DNA of 31,213 bases from Pelargonium nanum. Taxonomy: Eukaryota; Streptophyta; Magnoliopsida; Geraniales; Geraniaceae. Where the stretch lies: the NCBI GenBank assembly GCA_036897485.1, contig JAYMTF010000718.1:1-31213 (forward strand). Direction: 5' to 3'. Position 1 is the stretch's first letter, and every line of letters starts with the position of its first letter. Positions 10,801 through 20,415 of the stretch are shown piece after piece. Both the position numbers and the translations under genes were made by a program. The notes beneath the pieces are model-generated. The model had not been told where the DNA came from. It did not search any database and saw only the letters and a program-made list of their open reading frames with translations.

Positions 10801-11669
10801 TGGCCTCACGGACAGAAAAGGCCTGCAGTTGATTTGATAATGATCCAGTGAGCACTTTTTTGGCTCAAACCAAAGAATCCCTTTGATAGACAGAAAAATG
10901 GATCCTGGTCTATCTTTGAATAACCTTGGGACTTGGGTTGCACCTCCTAGCATTATAGTCTATTTAAGAGTTTGTAATATTTGCCAAGGAAGTATATGAA
11001 CAGATTCTTTGGTTACTTTCTCTAAGGTGATACCTCAAAATCAGATAATGGTTACAAAAAGTTCAGTCGCTAGTATTCTGTATGGCACTTCTGATTCTCA
11101 ATGTGACTGACATTCGAAAAATGTTACATTGTTACTTCAATGGTGAATTTGGTTGGTAGTTTCAGTTTACTTATGATGTGGCATTTACATCTATAGATTG
11201 TTACCTAAAAGTGGTAGTTCAAATTTTATTCAACAAGTGGTGTGGGTAGATCTATATGTTCAGCTCCATTATATGTTTGGATTCATTTACAATATAATAT
11301 ACTGTTAGTAGTACTTGTAACTAATGTAGCTTGCAACTGTGCAGGAAGGATCGCGACTGAAGGCTGATTATGAGGTTACTTGGGACAAAAATGGATTTTT
11401 CCGAAATTCAAGAAATCAAACACAAGAAAAAAGTAGCAGGATGCCAGCAATAGGAGGACAGTACAGAAGTGAAGCTCCCAGACGGCAATCACATTCTCGC
11501 ACTAGTCCCGACCACGTGCATCCAAAGAGGTTCAAGGTTAGAACTATTTGAAAGATAATAGAAATCCATTTCAATCCTAAAAGATAGTAATCATGATTTC
11601 CATGCCTTGTTCAAGTCTATGATTCCGATTCATGACATAAACCTGTGGTACACAATTGTTCAGGAATAG
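7888..11669 (+). CDS. AKAP17A/XE7 (SFRS17A)-like RNA-recognition protein
   Basis: Coding exons 7888-8419, 8531-8672, 10454-10613, 11345-11536 and a two-codon last exon 11664-11669 (GAA TAG), giving 343 residues; all introns GT-AG. I chose ATG 7888 (MTKRPLESLPP) because the in-frame DNA upstream has no ATG. The core DPDTIILRGVPSRWFA (about 186-201), the KPS...FSTFGGIRNLNV stretch, and CKIVVQFEKHKDF correspond to the divergent RRM of animal AKAP17A (PDTI.LEGLP.KWFA ... FEKFGEIRNVDI). Before it is a conserved N-terminal part (PRVKLNLTVHPV, RPIDEWKLKRALIDFL). An acidic loop (EDNDLGNDGDVDGGD) sits inside the RRM. AKAP17A is a nuclear splicing-related protein; the plant form here lacks the long RS-rich, kinase-anchoring C-terminus and is about half the human length. 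If the last intron is retained, the end is VRTI with TGA at 11549-11551. Intron 2 (1781 nt) is swollen by transposon insertions. Confidence 0.8.
9062..9306. mobile_element. Stowaway-like MITE (Tc1/mariner), 245 bp, in intron 2 of the AKAP17A-like gene
   Basis: The left end CTCCCTCTGTCCCAGAATGA and the right end (reverse complement CTCCCTCCAAAATAAG, then TATCTTG) are the standard plant Stowaway terminus (CTCCCTCCGTYCC...). TA dinucleotides flank both sides (9060-9061 and 9307-9308), the expected target duplication. The right TIR lacks about five bases relative to the left. There is no transposase; it is non-autonomous. Confidence 0.85.
9425..9502. repeat. 39-bp tandem duplication at the left end of a MITE
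   Basis: Two adjacent 39-base units, 9425-9463 and 9464-9502, both begin CAAAATTG, contain AAACTTA and GGCATTTG, and end in ATTA. The second unit contains the left terminus of the MITE at 9488. The duplication therefore includes some flank and the first 15 bases of the element. Confidence 0.75.
9488..10082. mobile_element. 595-bp TIR element (longer relative of the MITE at 5657), in intron 2 of the AKAP17A-like gene
   Basis: The left end GTGGCATTTGGATTAGGAAT and the right end (…CCCAAAATTCCAAATGCTACC) are inverted repeats. Both ends are flanked by TTAA (9484-9487 and 10083-10086), a target duplication that includes the TAA expected of PIF/Harbinger-type elements. Sub-terminal GGGAATGAGAATGAAACCCA on the left mirrors GGGAATCTCATTCCTATTC on the right. 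No transposase frame is present. Confidence 0.65.
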
Positions 11670-12442
11670 GGAATGAGACGCAACAACTGGCGCAGGAGAC
11701 TGACATTGAGTTTTGTTTTGTTCAGACACCATGTGAAGTATCCAAAAGGCTCTCATTTTGTTGTTAGATTTGAGATATGTATGTAACATTCAACATGTAT
11801 ACTTTATTATCAACCTGGCTTTCATGGCACATGTAATTTAGTTGATAAATGCACTTGTCATTCTATAATTATTTCATTTGACTCCGACCCTTACAAAACG
11901 GGTCAACTGCTCATTTGGGTAATCCCTAAAAATCTGTAATCTCTCTATAATTTGAAGGATTCCATGCCTGCTCTGTAGATAAGTCTATGCCATTTCTTCA
12001 AGCAAAGCATGGGTGAATCTTGAATATGTCTTGCCTAACCAATGATGAATTTGACACTTACCATGCAAATGTCATACATTTTTGTTTTCTTGATCAAGAA
12101 TCAAATTCACTTTATTATTCACATTTTACAAAATTCAATTCTGACATTGAGTCCTAAACTAAGCCGGTCAACGCACATCACTCTGAAATTTACATTGATG
12201 AATATGTCAAAGGTTAGTTTTTCAACCCAATGTCACACGTATGATACATCAAGAAACCAAAAAAATCTCAAAACCCAGAAAGGAAAAAATGTTAAAGAAT
12301 GAAATTGCAGATCATTATGAAGCGTGGGTCAACTGGCAAGAGGTTGTTTCAGCTTAAAAATGCGGTATGGCTGACAAGTCCTGATCTCGTGTTGATAGCA
12401 GACCCGCTTCAAAAATTTCATGGTTTAAATTGTAGATCACTG
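11670..12442. other. convergent 3' region between the AKAP17A-like and ZCF37-like genes
   Basis: AT-rich DNA with no domain-bearing frame. It should hold the 3'UTR of the plus-strand gene (to somewhere near 11790-11880) and that of the minus-strand ZCF37-like gene. The short frames at 12042-12302 and 12299-12562 have no recognisable similarity and the second overlaps a real gene. Confidence 0.45.
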
Positions 12443-13183
12443 TCAGAAGCTTTTCCGGTGGCCTTGATAAAGCGGCGAGGCTCCATTTGCCGGAGAAGAA
12501 CCGGCGCTCTTCACCATCTTCTTGTCACTCAGTCTTCCTGCATATTCTTTCTTCTTCATTGACCTCCTGGCAACAGAGCTCTCTCCCTGCAGTGCAGGAA
12601 CCAAGTACCACCCAACAGAGGTGCACACCACCGCAGCTGATCTCCCAAACACGGCCAAGAACACCAAGATCAAGATCACAGCCGCCGGCAAGTAATAAAC
12701 CGGCCGCCTCCACCTCCCTAGCTCGGCGTTCCAAGAAAAGCTTCTCTTCTTAGCCTTGTTCTTCTGCTCCAAACACGGCTCTTTCTTTACTTCTTGCACC
12801 ACAGCAGAGGACTCTGTTGGAGGCTTATGATCCGAGCTTTTCTTGATTTTCCGATCTTCTTGATGCGCCTTACTGTCCTTGAGCTTCACGACGATGGGGA
12901 CACAATCATTTGAACTAGAATACACAAAGCGAACGAGGGAAGGTTCTTGGGAGCCAAGCTGTGAATAAATTCTCTGCCTCTTCTGATCAAGATCGGCCAC
13001 AAGCGCAGAGAACTTGTCGAGCCCGCGATTCGAATACGGGTTCTTGTTTTCCTTGCTGTGTCTCCTGCAAAAGCTGTTCTTTCTTGATCTCTTAGGGGTT
13101 GAGCAAGGACTGGCCCAGGGCTCATCATCTTCTTTGTCTTCATGACTGAAACTGCCACTTCCACATATAAATGTACTCAACAT
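12443..13183 (-). CDS. ZCF37-like plant-specific protein with C-terminal membrane segment
   Basis: Single exon, 246 residues, ATG at 13183. The conserved block at about 47-105 (KNPYSNRGLDKFSALVADLD, KRQRIYSQ, VRFVYSSSNDCVPIVVKLKD) matches what I recall of the Arabidopsis ZCF37 family, whose biochemical function is not established. The N-terminal 45 residues are Ser/Arg/Lys rich with CSTPKRSRKNS, a possible phosphorylated or nuclear-localising patch. A Lys-rich linker (about 101-150) leads to WRR and a hydrophobic stretch at about 161-199 (PVYYLPAAVILILVFLAVFG and the following residues), which looks like one transmembrane helix or a hairpin. The C-terminal tail is basic. A TATA box lies about 100 bases before the start codon. 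The name is by family resemblance only; no enzyme motif is present. Confidence 0.85.
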   Translation of the reverse strand: MLSTFICGSGSFSHEDKEDDEPWASPCSTPKRSRKNSFCRRHSKENKNPYSNRGLDKFSALVADLDQKRQRIYSQLGSQEPSLVRFVYSSSNDCVPIVVKLKDSKAHQEDRKIKKSSDHKPPTESSAVVQEVKKEPCLEQKNKAKKRSFSWNAELGRWRRPVYYLPAAVILILVFLAVFGRSAAVVCTSVGWYLVPALQGESSVARRSMKKKEYAGRLSDKKMVKSAGSSPANGASPLYQGHRKSF

Positions 13184-13282
13184 CTTAACAAATCACAATG
13201 TCTTTTCTTTTGTTTTGCTTTAAGGTTTGGAGTTGAAGTGTTGATGAGAGGTTTTGGAATGAAAGGGATGGAGGAGCAAGAA

Positions 13283-13290
13283 TTATATAG
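13283..13290 (-). promoter_or_regulatory. TATA box of the ZCF37-like gene
   Basis: On the minus strand the sequence reads CTATATAA, a good plant TATA box. Transcription would be expected to start near 13255, giving a leader of about 70 bases before ATG 13183. Confidence 0.65.
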
Positions 13291-15630
13291 GATGATTCCA
13301 AAGAAAGGGTTTTGGTCAAATGTAAATTATATATTCTTAGAAGGTTCCCACATGGATTTTGACTTCTTGGGGAGGAAGAAATAGAGGATGTCACTTTAGT
13401 TTCTATAATTTGAATTCTATCAGAATCACAATTTTATAATTGTGAGGAATATAAATATTTTGCTTCAGCACCAAGACATGAAGTCTACTTATGCCCAGGA
13501 ATTAATGTATGCTTTCTAGAACAGACATGTGTTTTTTTTTTTCATTTTTCTTGAAGGAGCATAATTAAGTTTGAGAAAATGAAAAAAAAAAAAAAGAAGA
13601 AGAGAGAGCAGTAATTACATGGTTGAATTTTGATTAAACTAACATAGGGATTGGACTTTTTGGAACTAAACTGATGAGTAGATTTTAATTTTAGTGACAT
13701 TTATTGATTGCAGTTGCTTTCCGTCAAATTAATCCATTGGATGTTGGTTATGATTATACTTATTCGCCAGCTTTGGGTTATGGTAGTTTCTATAGATTCA
13801 ATGTAATTTATATTTCCAATTAATAAAAGTAGCGAGTTCAAGTTCGAAAAAAAATCCACTAGATATTGTTCATGTGACAAATGTTTCAATTAAAAATTTA
13901 AATACACGTGTAAATCAATGATTCGTCCAAAAATAATTATTTTGCAATAAAAGAGAGAAGTGCTTTCTAAAACAGAAAAATATTGTGTTTACATGTGTTG
14001 CTTTAATTTGCTTTGTCCAATTAAACAATTACATTATCTTTAAGTTACATAATTAGCACAACCATTTCCCATATTAACTACTCCTAGTTAGGTTTAAATA
14101 AATTAAACCAAGTCAAGCCACCTCTTTGTCATTTCTTGATGTTAACAGGTGAGTTCAATATCATGAGGTTTATGATCTTGCCTTGACATTTACAAGTAAT
14201 TACAAAACCAAATAGTTTCCTACTATGATTAGCGTTTGACACAAGGCAACACAAGTTTTGATTTTCTTTCATTATCCAAAACTATTTACAAATAAACATG
14301 TCAGTTAATTCTTGTTGGAAATAGCATTGGCTGTATTAACTGACAACACTACTTAATATTATTTGTATTCAAATGACCTCACTACTTACATAATATGAGG
14401 GTTCACCACATTTAAAAAAATGGGTTGCTTGGTGGCTACACAAGACATGTTCAACAGAACTAGTCAAAGAAAATTTATGCATAATCAATAATCTTGAAAA
14501 TGGTAACTGTGCATTAATCATCCTCCCTCTATGATTACAAATTTTGCGATTTTTCTTTTCTGGTCCAATTTTAACTTGATGGCACCTTTACAAGACATTT
14601 TATTTATGTCATTTAAATATTGACACTAAATAAGACACGTTTGTTTTGTTAGACAAGTAGCGTTCGTTTTTTCAGATATGAACAAGAGACGAGGTGAATT
14701 ACAATTAATTACACTTATTATTTGTTTCTTCTACTTTATACACTATATTTGGACACTAGATGTAAACTTATGGGTGAGGAATAAAAGATAAGATTAAAGC
14801 AAATTAGAAATGAGACACAAAAGAAATTGATTCGTGATTAATATTATTTTCATGTTATCTAACCTTGATTGTATAATCGTGTCGTGTCGGTTATACTTGT
14901 TTTAACGCAAACATGACGCGTTGTAAATATGTACGATCCAAATACATTTAAACCGTGTCGTATTTGTGTCGAGACACGTGTTATATCTCAAATTGTCATT
15001 TCTAATCGCAATATTCTTAAAAGAGCTCTAATTAAACAAGTATCCTTGTAGTTTAGCTGGAGGGAGATGTGTATGCTCAATCAATCAAAACTCAAATCTC
15101 AGTTTAAGTGTGGTTTTGGTTAGATGATGCAAATGATTAGGTCACTAATCAAATTATTGGACCTTAAAATCACATGCACTCAAAGTCATCAGCTAAAGAC
15201 ATAAATAATTAAGTCAACTTTAATTTAACCAACATTACATTCTTCCTCAACTTATTATAACTTATGGCCAAATTAAACCATTAATAACCTTGATTTCCTT
15301 CTTTTTAAGCCTCCTTGCACACTACAGTTAACTCATAACATATCATATCAGCAAAAATGTCATTTATGAGATACTATTGAGCAAAGACCAAACCAGCAAA
15401 TGATCATTTCAGAAAATGACTACAAAATTAGCTATCCACAAAATGGATGGCCTTGTGTAAATATTAACACACAAAATATCAGTGCTATCTACTGGGGACA
15501 ATAAAATGAGATTCAGCTAAATATATCCATTGTATGCAACCAACCCACCCTTTGAAAGGCACAGTATCAAACAATCACCTGGATCAATGTTGCGATGTCA
15601 AAATTACAACTGGGTTTGTCGATTTCCAGA
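13291..15630. other. intergenic region upstream of the ZCF37-like gene and downstream of GPN2
   Basis: About 2.3 kb of AT-rich DNA without a credible gene. A purine run (A-rich then GAAGAAGAGAGAG, about 13580-13608) is a simple repeat. At 14868-15003 there is a degraded GTGTCG/GACACG-rich patch that ends in AAATTGTCATTTCTAAT, resembling the end of the TIR element at 20941-21980. At 15043-15110 TAGTTTAGCTGG followed about 45 bases later by ACTCAAATCTC looks like decayed A and B boxes of a tRNA-related SINE; this is weak. The right-hand 100-150 bases are probably the GPN2 3'UTR. Confidence 0.4.
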
Positions 15631-18600
15631 TCACTCGTTATCATCAAAATTGTCATCATCCTTCATGTACTTCTCTTGCACTGCTGCAACTGTGAAACTG
15701 TTCTGTCAAGCAAAACTTATATTCAATGAAGCAAGTCAAACCCCACACAGAAAAACTACACCAGCCCTTCGCAATCTAGAAATTCGCATAAAGAACCAGT
15801 CATGCTTCAAGATCTATCAAAGTGCTGAAACCTATAATCAGCATGTTTCAAGAAAAAGAAGTAAAAAGCCGACAAAGGAGAAACATCAAGATCAGCTGGT
15901 GAGACAATTACCTTAAGACATCAAAAAGAAGAGAATCATTTAAAACTTTACCCACACACACATAGATAGAGAGGAGTTTGGAAAACTATAACAAAATTAC
16001 TTTTTAAAGAGAAAATCATAACGTTTACAAATACTAAGTGCCACCAAATTAGTTTGACGAGCTACAATCGAAAGGCTTGCTTCAACATAACTATTACAGT
16101 TGAAGCCCAGCTAGGAACTAAATAATTACCTTAAACAAAAGGTTATGAGGATAGAGCTAAGGATAGTTTCAAATTCAATTAAAGCCATTAAGCATGTTAC
16201 GGAGACCTCTTCCAGTTATTTATTGTATACTAACAACTAAAACAAATAAAAAGCAGAGCCTGAGAAAAAAAGGATATCTGTAATAGTCCCAATCAAGAGG
16301 GGCAGCTGCAATCTTGCTGAATTCAACAGCACTACCTTCTATGCCAGCAAAAATGTACCCATTGGTTTTGTCTATCATCTTCACAAGATTTCCAACACTC
16401 TCTTTATCCTGGAGACGTACAAGCATCTGATTAAGAATACAAGCCAAAAACCATTCAGATGTTACACCAAAAAGAGAGCACAGATAAGTTAGAATGCCTG
16501 AATATCCAAGGTTGTAAAGTCGACAAGACTGAAGTCTTCTATCACTTCACACAACTCCTTTGTAAGCTTCCTGCAAAAAATGTTCAAAAAGCTAACATAT
16601 AACATTTCATATGGAAGAAAACAGATAAATGGTCACCAAGTGCTCGGGAAAGGCTTTCACATAATTATGGTCCCATTTCTTACTGGTGTTCAGCATTCGA
16701 GATCGAGAAAGAAAAGGCAAAACATTGTTTGCATGCCTTTTTAGCTTATAGCAACCTGGTAAAAACCTACGTGACAAGCTCACAGACCTGAGTCTCTGAC
16801 TTAATAAACAACTTGGTATATTGTCCATTAGTTGAATCTTATAAAATCCCAGAGAGAGTAAAGTACAAAATCTCGTTGATTGTACTACACCAAAACCTAT
16901 GAGAAGTATACTTTGCAGCAAGAATAACTAATGAAACATGCACAAGGCAGAACCACACCTGTATTTAGCAGAACGGGGGTCCTGATCAAGATGGTGCTGT
17001 AAGTATGATAAGTCTTGTACATCCGTATAGAAGTCAAGGTTAAAAGCTGCAATACATCCAACATAATGTTAAGATGGGAAGCAGAATTTTGGAATCTTGT
17101 GCAGTATTAATGTGTATCTGAGGAAGAAAAAAATAGAACCAGACCAAGTTTTCCATAGTTCTCAATGAGATCAATCTTTGACAAGACATTGATGTGAGGG
17201 AGTTCCAAATGAAGCATCGTTGATAGTGAAAGAAGCAATGCACTCACATACTTCCCAGGATCACTGCAAAGATGGGCATCGACTAAATGTACTGCAACCA
17301 ACTGCAGAATTTGAGCGTCGATTAAGATCTTTATAGTCAATACAATAGGGCCTCTCAGTGAATAGTACATGAGTTACTATGACTAAATAATCATACCCTA
17401 AGGTCAAGCTTCTTTATGAGTTTCATGATGACACTCTTGGCACTAGGGTGCAGGAAAAATAGTTCCACTTGGCCAGGAAAATCAAAGAGAAGATAATGAT
17501 CTGCAAAGTTGTTATTCAACAAACCTTTATAATATAATAGTTTTTTAGTAAACCAAACAAGAACAGTAACTTATATTTATACAAAAGAGAACTGAAAATG
17601 AAAATTGCTGGACTACAAAATTCACATATCTTAGGAAATGGCATCCCCTAACAATCATATGCGGAGAGCAGATATGTTGGCATCTAATAGTTCTTCCACA
17701 ATATAATCAATAGTTCATGATGACAACTCAAGCTTTCTTTGTGACCAATATTTCAAGACCTATCAATATCCAGCGATTTCATACGTTTATGAGCATGAAA
17801 CTGTTTCGGGCTATATTCCTCAGTTTCTGGCTTTCTGCCAACTAAAATGTAATAATTCTCTGCATACAAATTCACATGGGGTTGTACCCTTATTATCTCA
17901 TCATTTAAGGGCTGAAGGTTACCAATCTATTCAGACCTATGCTTTGACATAAATCCTGAAGGTTCACTAATACATGAATCCTCTTCTCACTAATGCATAA
18001 ACTTTGACTACTTAACCTAATTCTGAACCTTAGTAAATAACAAGTGTAGGAGAAAGTAGATTATTAATCCTACTTCTTAATCAAATAAGTAATGGCATGA
18101 TAGACAGCCATCACAAAGCAACTTTACTCGCTTGCTTTCAGTCATCTTGGCTATTGGTTACCTTTGGTTTCACTCTTCTCTTTTATCAATGGTAGAAATT
18201 CCTGGTAAAGAATTCAAAAATCTTCCTAAAAATCTTAAAGGCAAGCTCCTTCTTTTAATCTTTTATTTATATTGACTGAGCAGAAAGACAAGGGAAAACT
18301 CCACGATACAGCATAGGATATATTTAATATGTAACAATTCATCAATATGATCACTCAATGAGTATAACAAAAAATTATGTACATGTCCTCAAATACCAAC
18401 CTTTCAGAAGAGGTTCCAATTTAGCTTGCAACCAATCAATATTCTTTTCTAGGTAATCCATACAGTACACAAGACCTAGATGGACACAATCCCAAAAGGA
18501 AAAGGTTAGAATCTGCTAAGGAAATAATTATCGATTGTTAAACTTTACTCCAACCTAAAAGCTTAAGCTATTAGGTGAGGCACCAACTAGTATATTAAGT

Positions 18601-20374
18601 GGTCATTTTACGCCATATTTTTTCAATGCAGGATACTTTGATACTCACCCTAATGTGCAGTGCTGGACAACACAAGGAACTTGCATGTGGACCAAAAGTT
18701 TACATGAAATACAAGTGGTTCACACATGCTCAAGATTGAACCAACTTCAATTACATATTAAACTAACAACCCAATACTTTAAACTAGCGGGTGGGGGAAT
18801 CAATATATCAGGTGATCATTAACGCCAAATTATTTATTTCAGTATGAGATACTTCAACATCTACTATAAGGTACAAAAGGCGCACCTAGCAGAGCCTAGA
18901 GCTTCAAACATATTTTGATATTCCCACGAAAATGGCCATAGTAATGTTTACCGAACGTGCCCAGGAATTAATGTATCCCTGTGTCGTCAAAAGAAATATG
19001 CAATTACCTGAACCACAGGTTTTGGATCCCTTGCTGAATAAAATAAAAGAAAGACTATCCATAAGCAATATAGGCAGGACCAAGTAACTGATATATACGC
19101 ATGTCGTGCATCCATGACAAACGTAATGGCAATTGTTGAAGTCCATCTGATGGGATTTTCAATATCCCATTATATTGACTACATGCAAAAAAAATTCATA
19201 AGGATTATCAACAAATCAGGCTCACCTCCATTAGGACCAAGATTATGCTCCATCATCACATCACTTAGTTTTATAAGATCTTCAATATTCACAGCACACT
19301 CATACCTATTTTCATGTAAAGGATGATGCACAATTGCTGATGATACATAAAATACATCATTTGTCAATTTAAACTTCTAGCAAAAAGGACATTTTTTTAA
19401 AGAAAATAATATCTATTAAAAAGGATACGGCAATGCATCATTGGCAGGATCCAAATTGATTACAGCAACTTTCCTGCATGGATATAATTAAATTTCACAA
19501 TTACAGTACAAGTGGCAAGAATATTTCTATTTTCTACAAGTTAACACCAAAGGGAGACTATATGTTATATGATATAGTACGCTCCTATATTTCCATAGTC
19601 CTACCACCTATCCCCAGCCACCAAACACTAAAGAAATGAAGACCCAAACCATGATATTTCATAAAATTACAATATACAATAATTTTCTTTTGAATGTGAA
19701 TGAATGCCAAGAAAAAATAGGTTTCATGAATTATAACAAAATCATAATTGAGATCATATTGTAATCCTTGATAGAACTCCTTCATTTAAAAAATGTCTAG
19801 TGTATACACTACACAGCAACGTCCCACAATTAGCATTACTTAAAAGGAATTATTCATTATACTAAACCTCTGATGGTGTATACATTCTCGAATGACATCT
19901 CTTACATATAGCTTGTATCTATGGATTGGCCGAATCTATAATCCAGTGTAGAAGCTCGTCATTCTAGCTATGCTTTCAGCAAGTTTACAAACAGAACCAT
20001 TAGTGTCATTTTCATAATGACATAAATGATCCCCCAAAACCTTTAACCAACTTTGAAATGCACACTGCTCAAGCCCTTTAGTTTATACCACTAAACTAAA
20101 TGTCATCTACCATTCTAGCATGTTCTTTCAAGATGAAGCATCCTTAATTACCATATTGTATTTAAGCAGTACACCCCCTTCCCCAATTGTTCTAGTTGTT
20201 TATTGTTTTCAAGACTCAAATTTATTACTGAAAAGAAAGTGAACGAAATAGACAATGAATTAACACTAAGAAGGGGATATACCGGCCAATAAGTTGGAGG
20301 AACTGTGACATGCCGTTGCAGTAGGTAGTCTTCCCAGATCCAGGTGGACCAATCACAACTTGACCGAAGACCAT
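15631..20374 (-). CDS. GPN2: GPN-loop GTPase 2
   Basis: Ten coding exons on the minus strand: 20374-20283, 19473-19429, 19305-19226, 18475-18401, 17500-17397, 17301-17145, 17046-16959, 16570-16498, 16408-16278, 15691-15631. They give 301 residues, the usual GPN2 length. Visible GTPase motifs: P-loop GPPGSGKTT (9-17), the diagnostic GPN triplet (69-71, in LGPNGG), G3-type DFPGQ (104-108), and SKID (173-176). Other family blocks are [47 protein letters not shown] and the end [17 protein letters not shown] proteins act in the cytoplasm in assembly and nuclear import of RNA polymerase II (and III). Most introns are GT-AG. The intron after exon 8 must use a GC donor (CAG/GCATTC), and the last intron is AT-AC of U12 type. 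Splicing to nearby AG sites instead would break the conserved C-terminus. A non-coding first exon probably lies near 22.8 kb. Confidence 0.95.
15692..16277 (-). other. U12-type AT-AC intron (last intron of GPN2)
   Basis: On the minus strand the intron opens with ATATCCTTTTTTT, a perfect match to the U12 5' splice consensus ATATCCTT. It closes in ...CAGTTTCAC, an AC end. TTGCTTGAC, one base off the U12 branch-site consensus TTCCTTRAC, ends just before the last 13 bases, so the branch A is about 14 nt from the acceptor, within the usual 10-20 nt. Splicing here gives [18 protein letters not shown], the family sequence. Length 586 nt. Confidence 0.88.
16409..16497 (-). other. GC-AG intron of GPN2 (between coding exons 8 and 9)
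   Basis: The exon ends ATTCAG and the intron begins GCATTCTAAC; the acceptor is CTCCAG/GATAAAG. This junction gives [13 protein letters not shown], as expected for GPN2. Reading on instead meets TAA two codons later, and no GT in the right frame is available nearby. Length 89 nt, a normal plant minimum-size intron. Confidence 0.75.
18574..18871. repeat. diverged direct duplication inside GPN2 intron 3
   Basis: Two stretches about 216 bases apart share an order of similar words: GTGG/GTGA-TCATT..ACGCCA, then T-rich DNA with CA-TG and AGATACTT or GGATACTT. They lie at about 18574-18660 and 18789-18871. This looks like an old repeat or decayed element remnant within the 750-nt intron (18476-19225). 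It does not touch the exons. Confidence 0.4.
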
Positions 20375-20415
20375 CCTTTCTCTCTTTTTCGTATCTCCTT
20401 TTTCTTTTTATATAT

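Noticed and set aside
14516-14640. Possible second Stowaway MITE (CCTCCCTCTATGATTAC)
   Set aside because: The left-end resemblance is short and I found no matching right end or TA flanks.
15043-15110. tRNA gene or intact SINE
   Set aside because: The A-box is good but the B-box is decayed and no cloverleaf can be drawn; at best a remnant, mentioned in the intergenic entry.
15530-15916. 128-codon plus-strand open frame
   Set aside because: It runs antisense across the last GPN2 exon and part of the U12 intron; no family resemblance.
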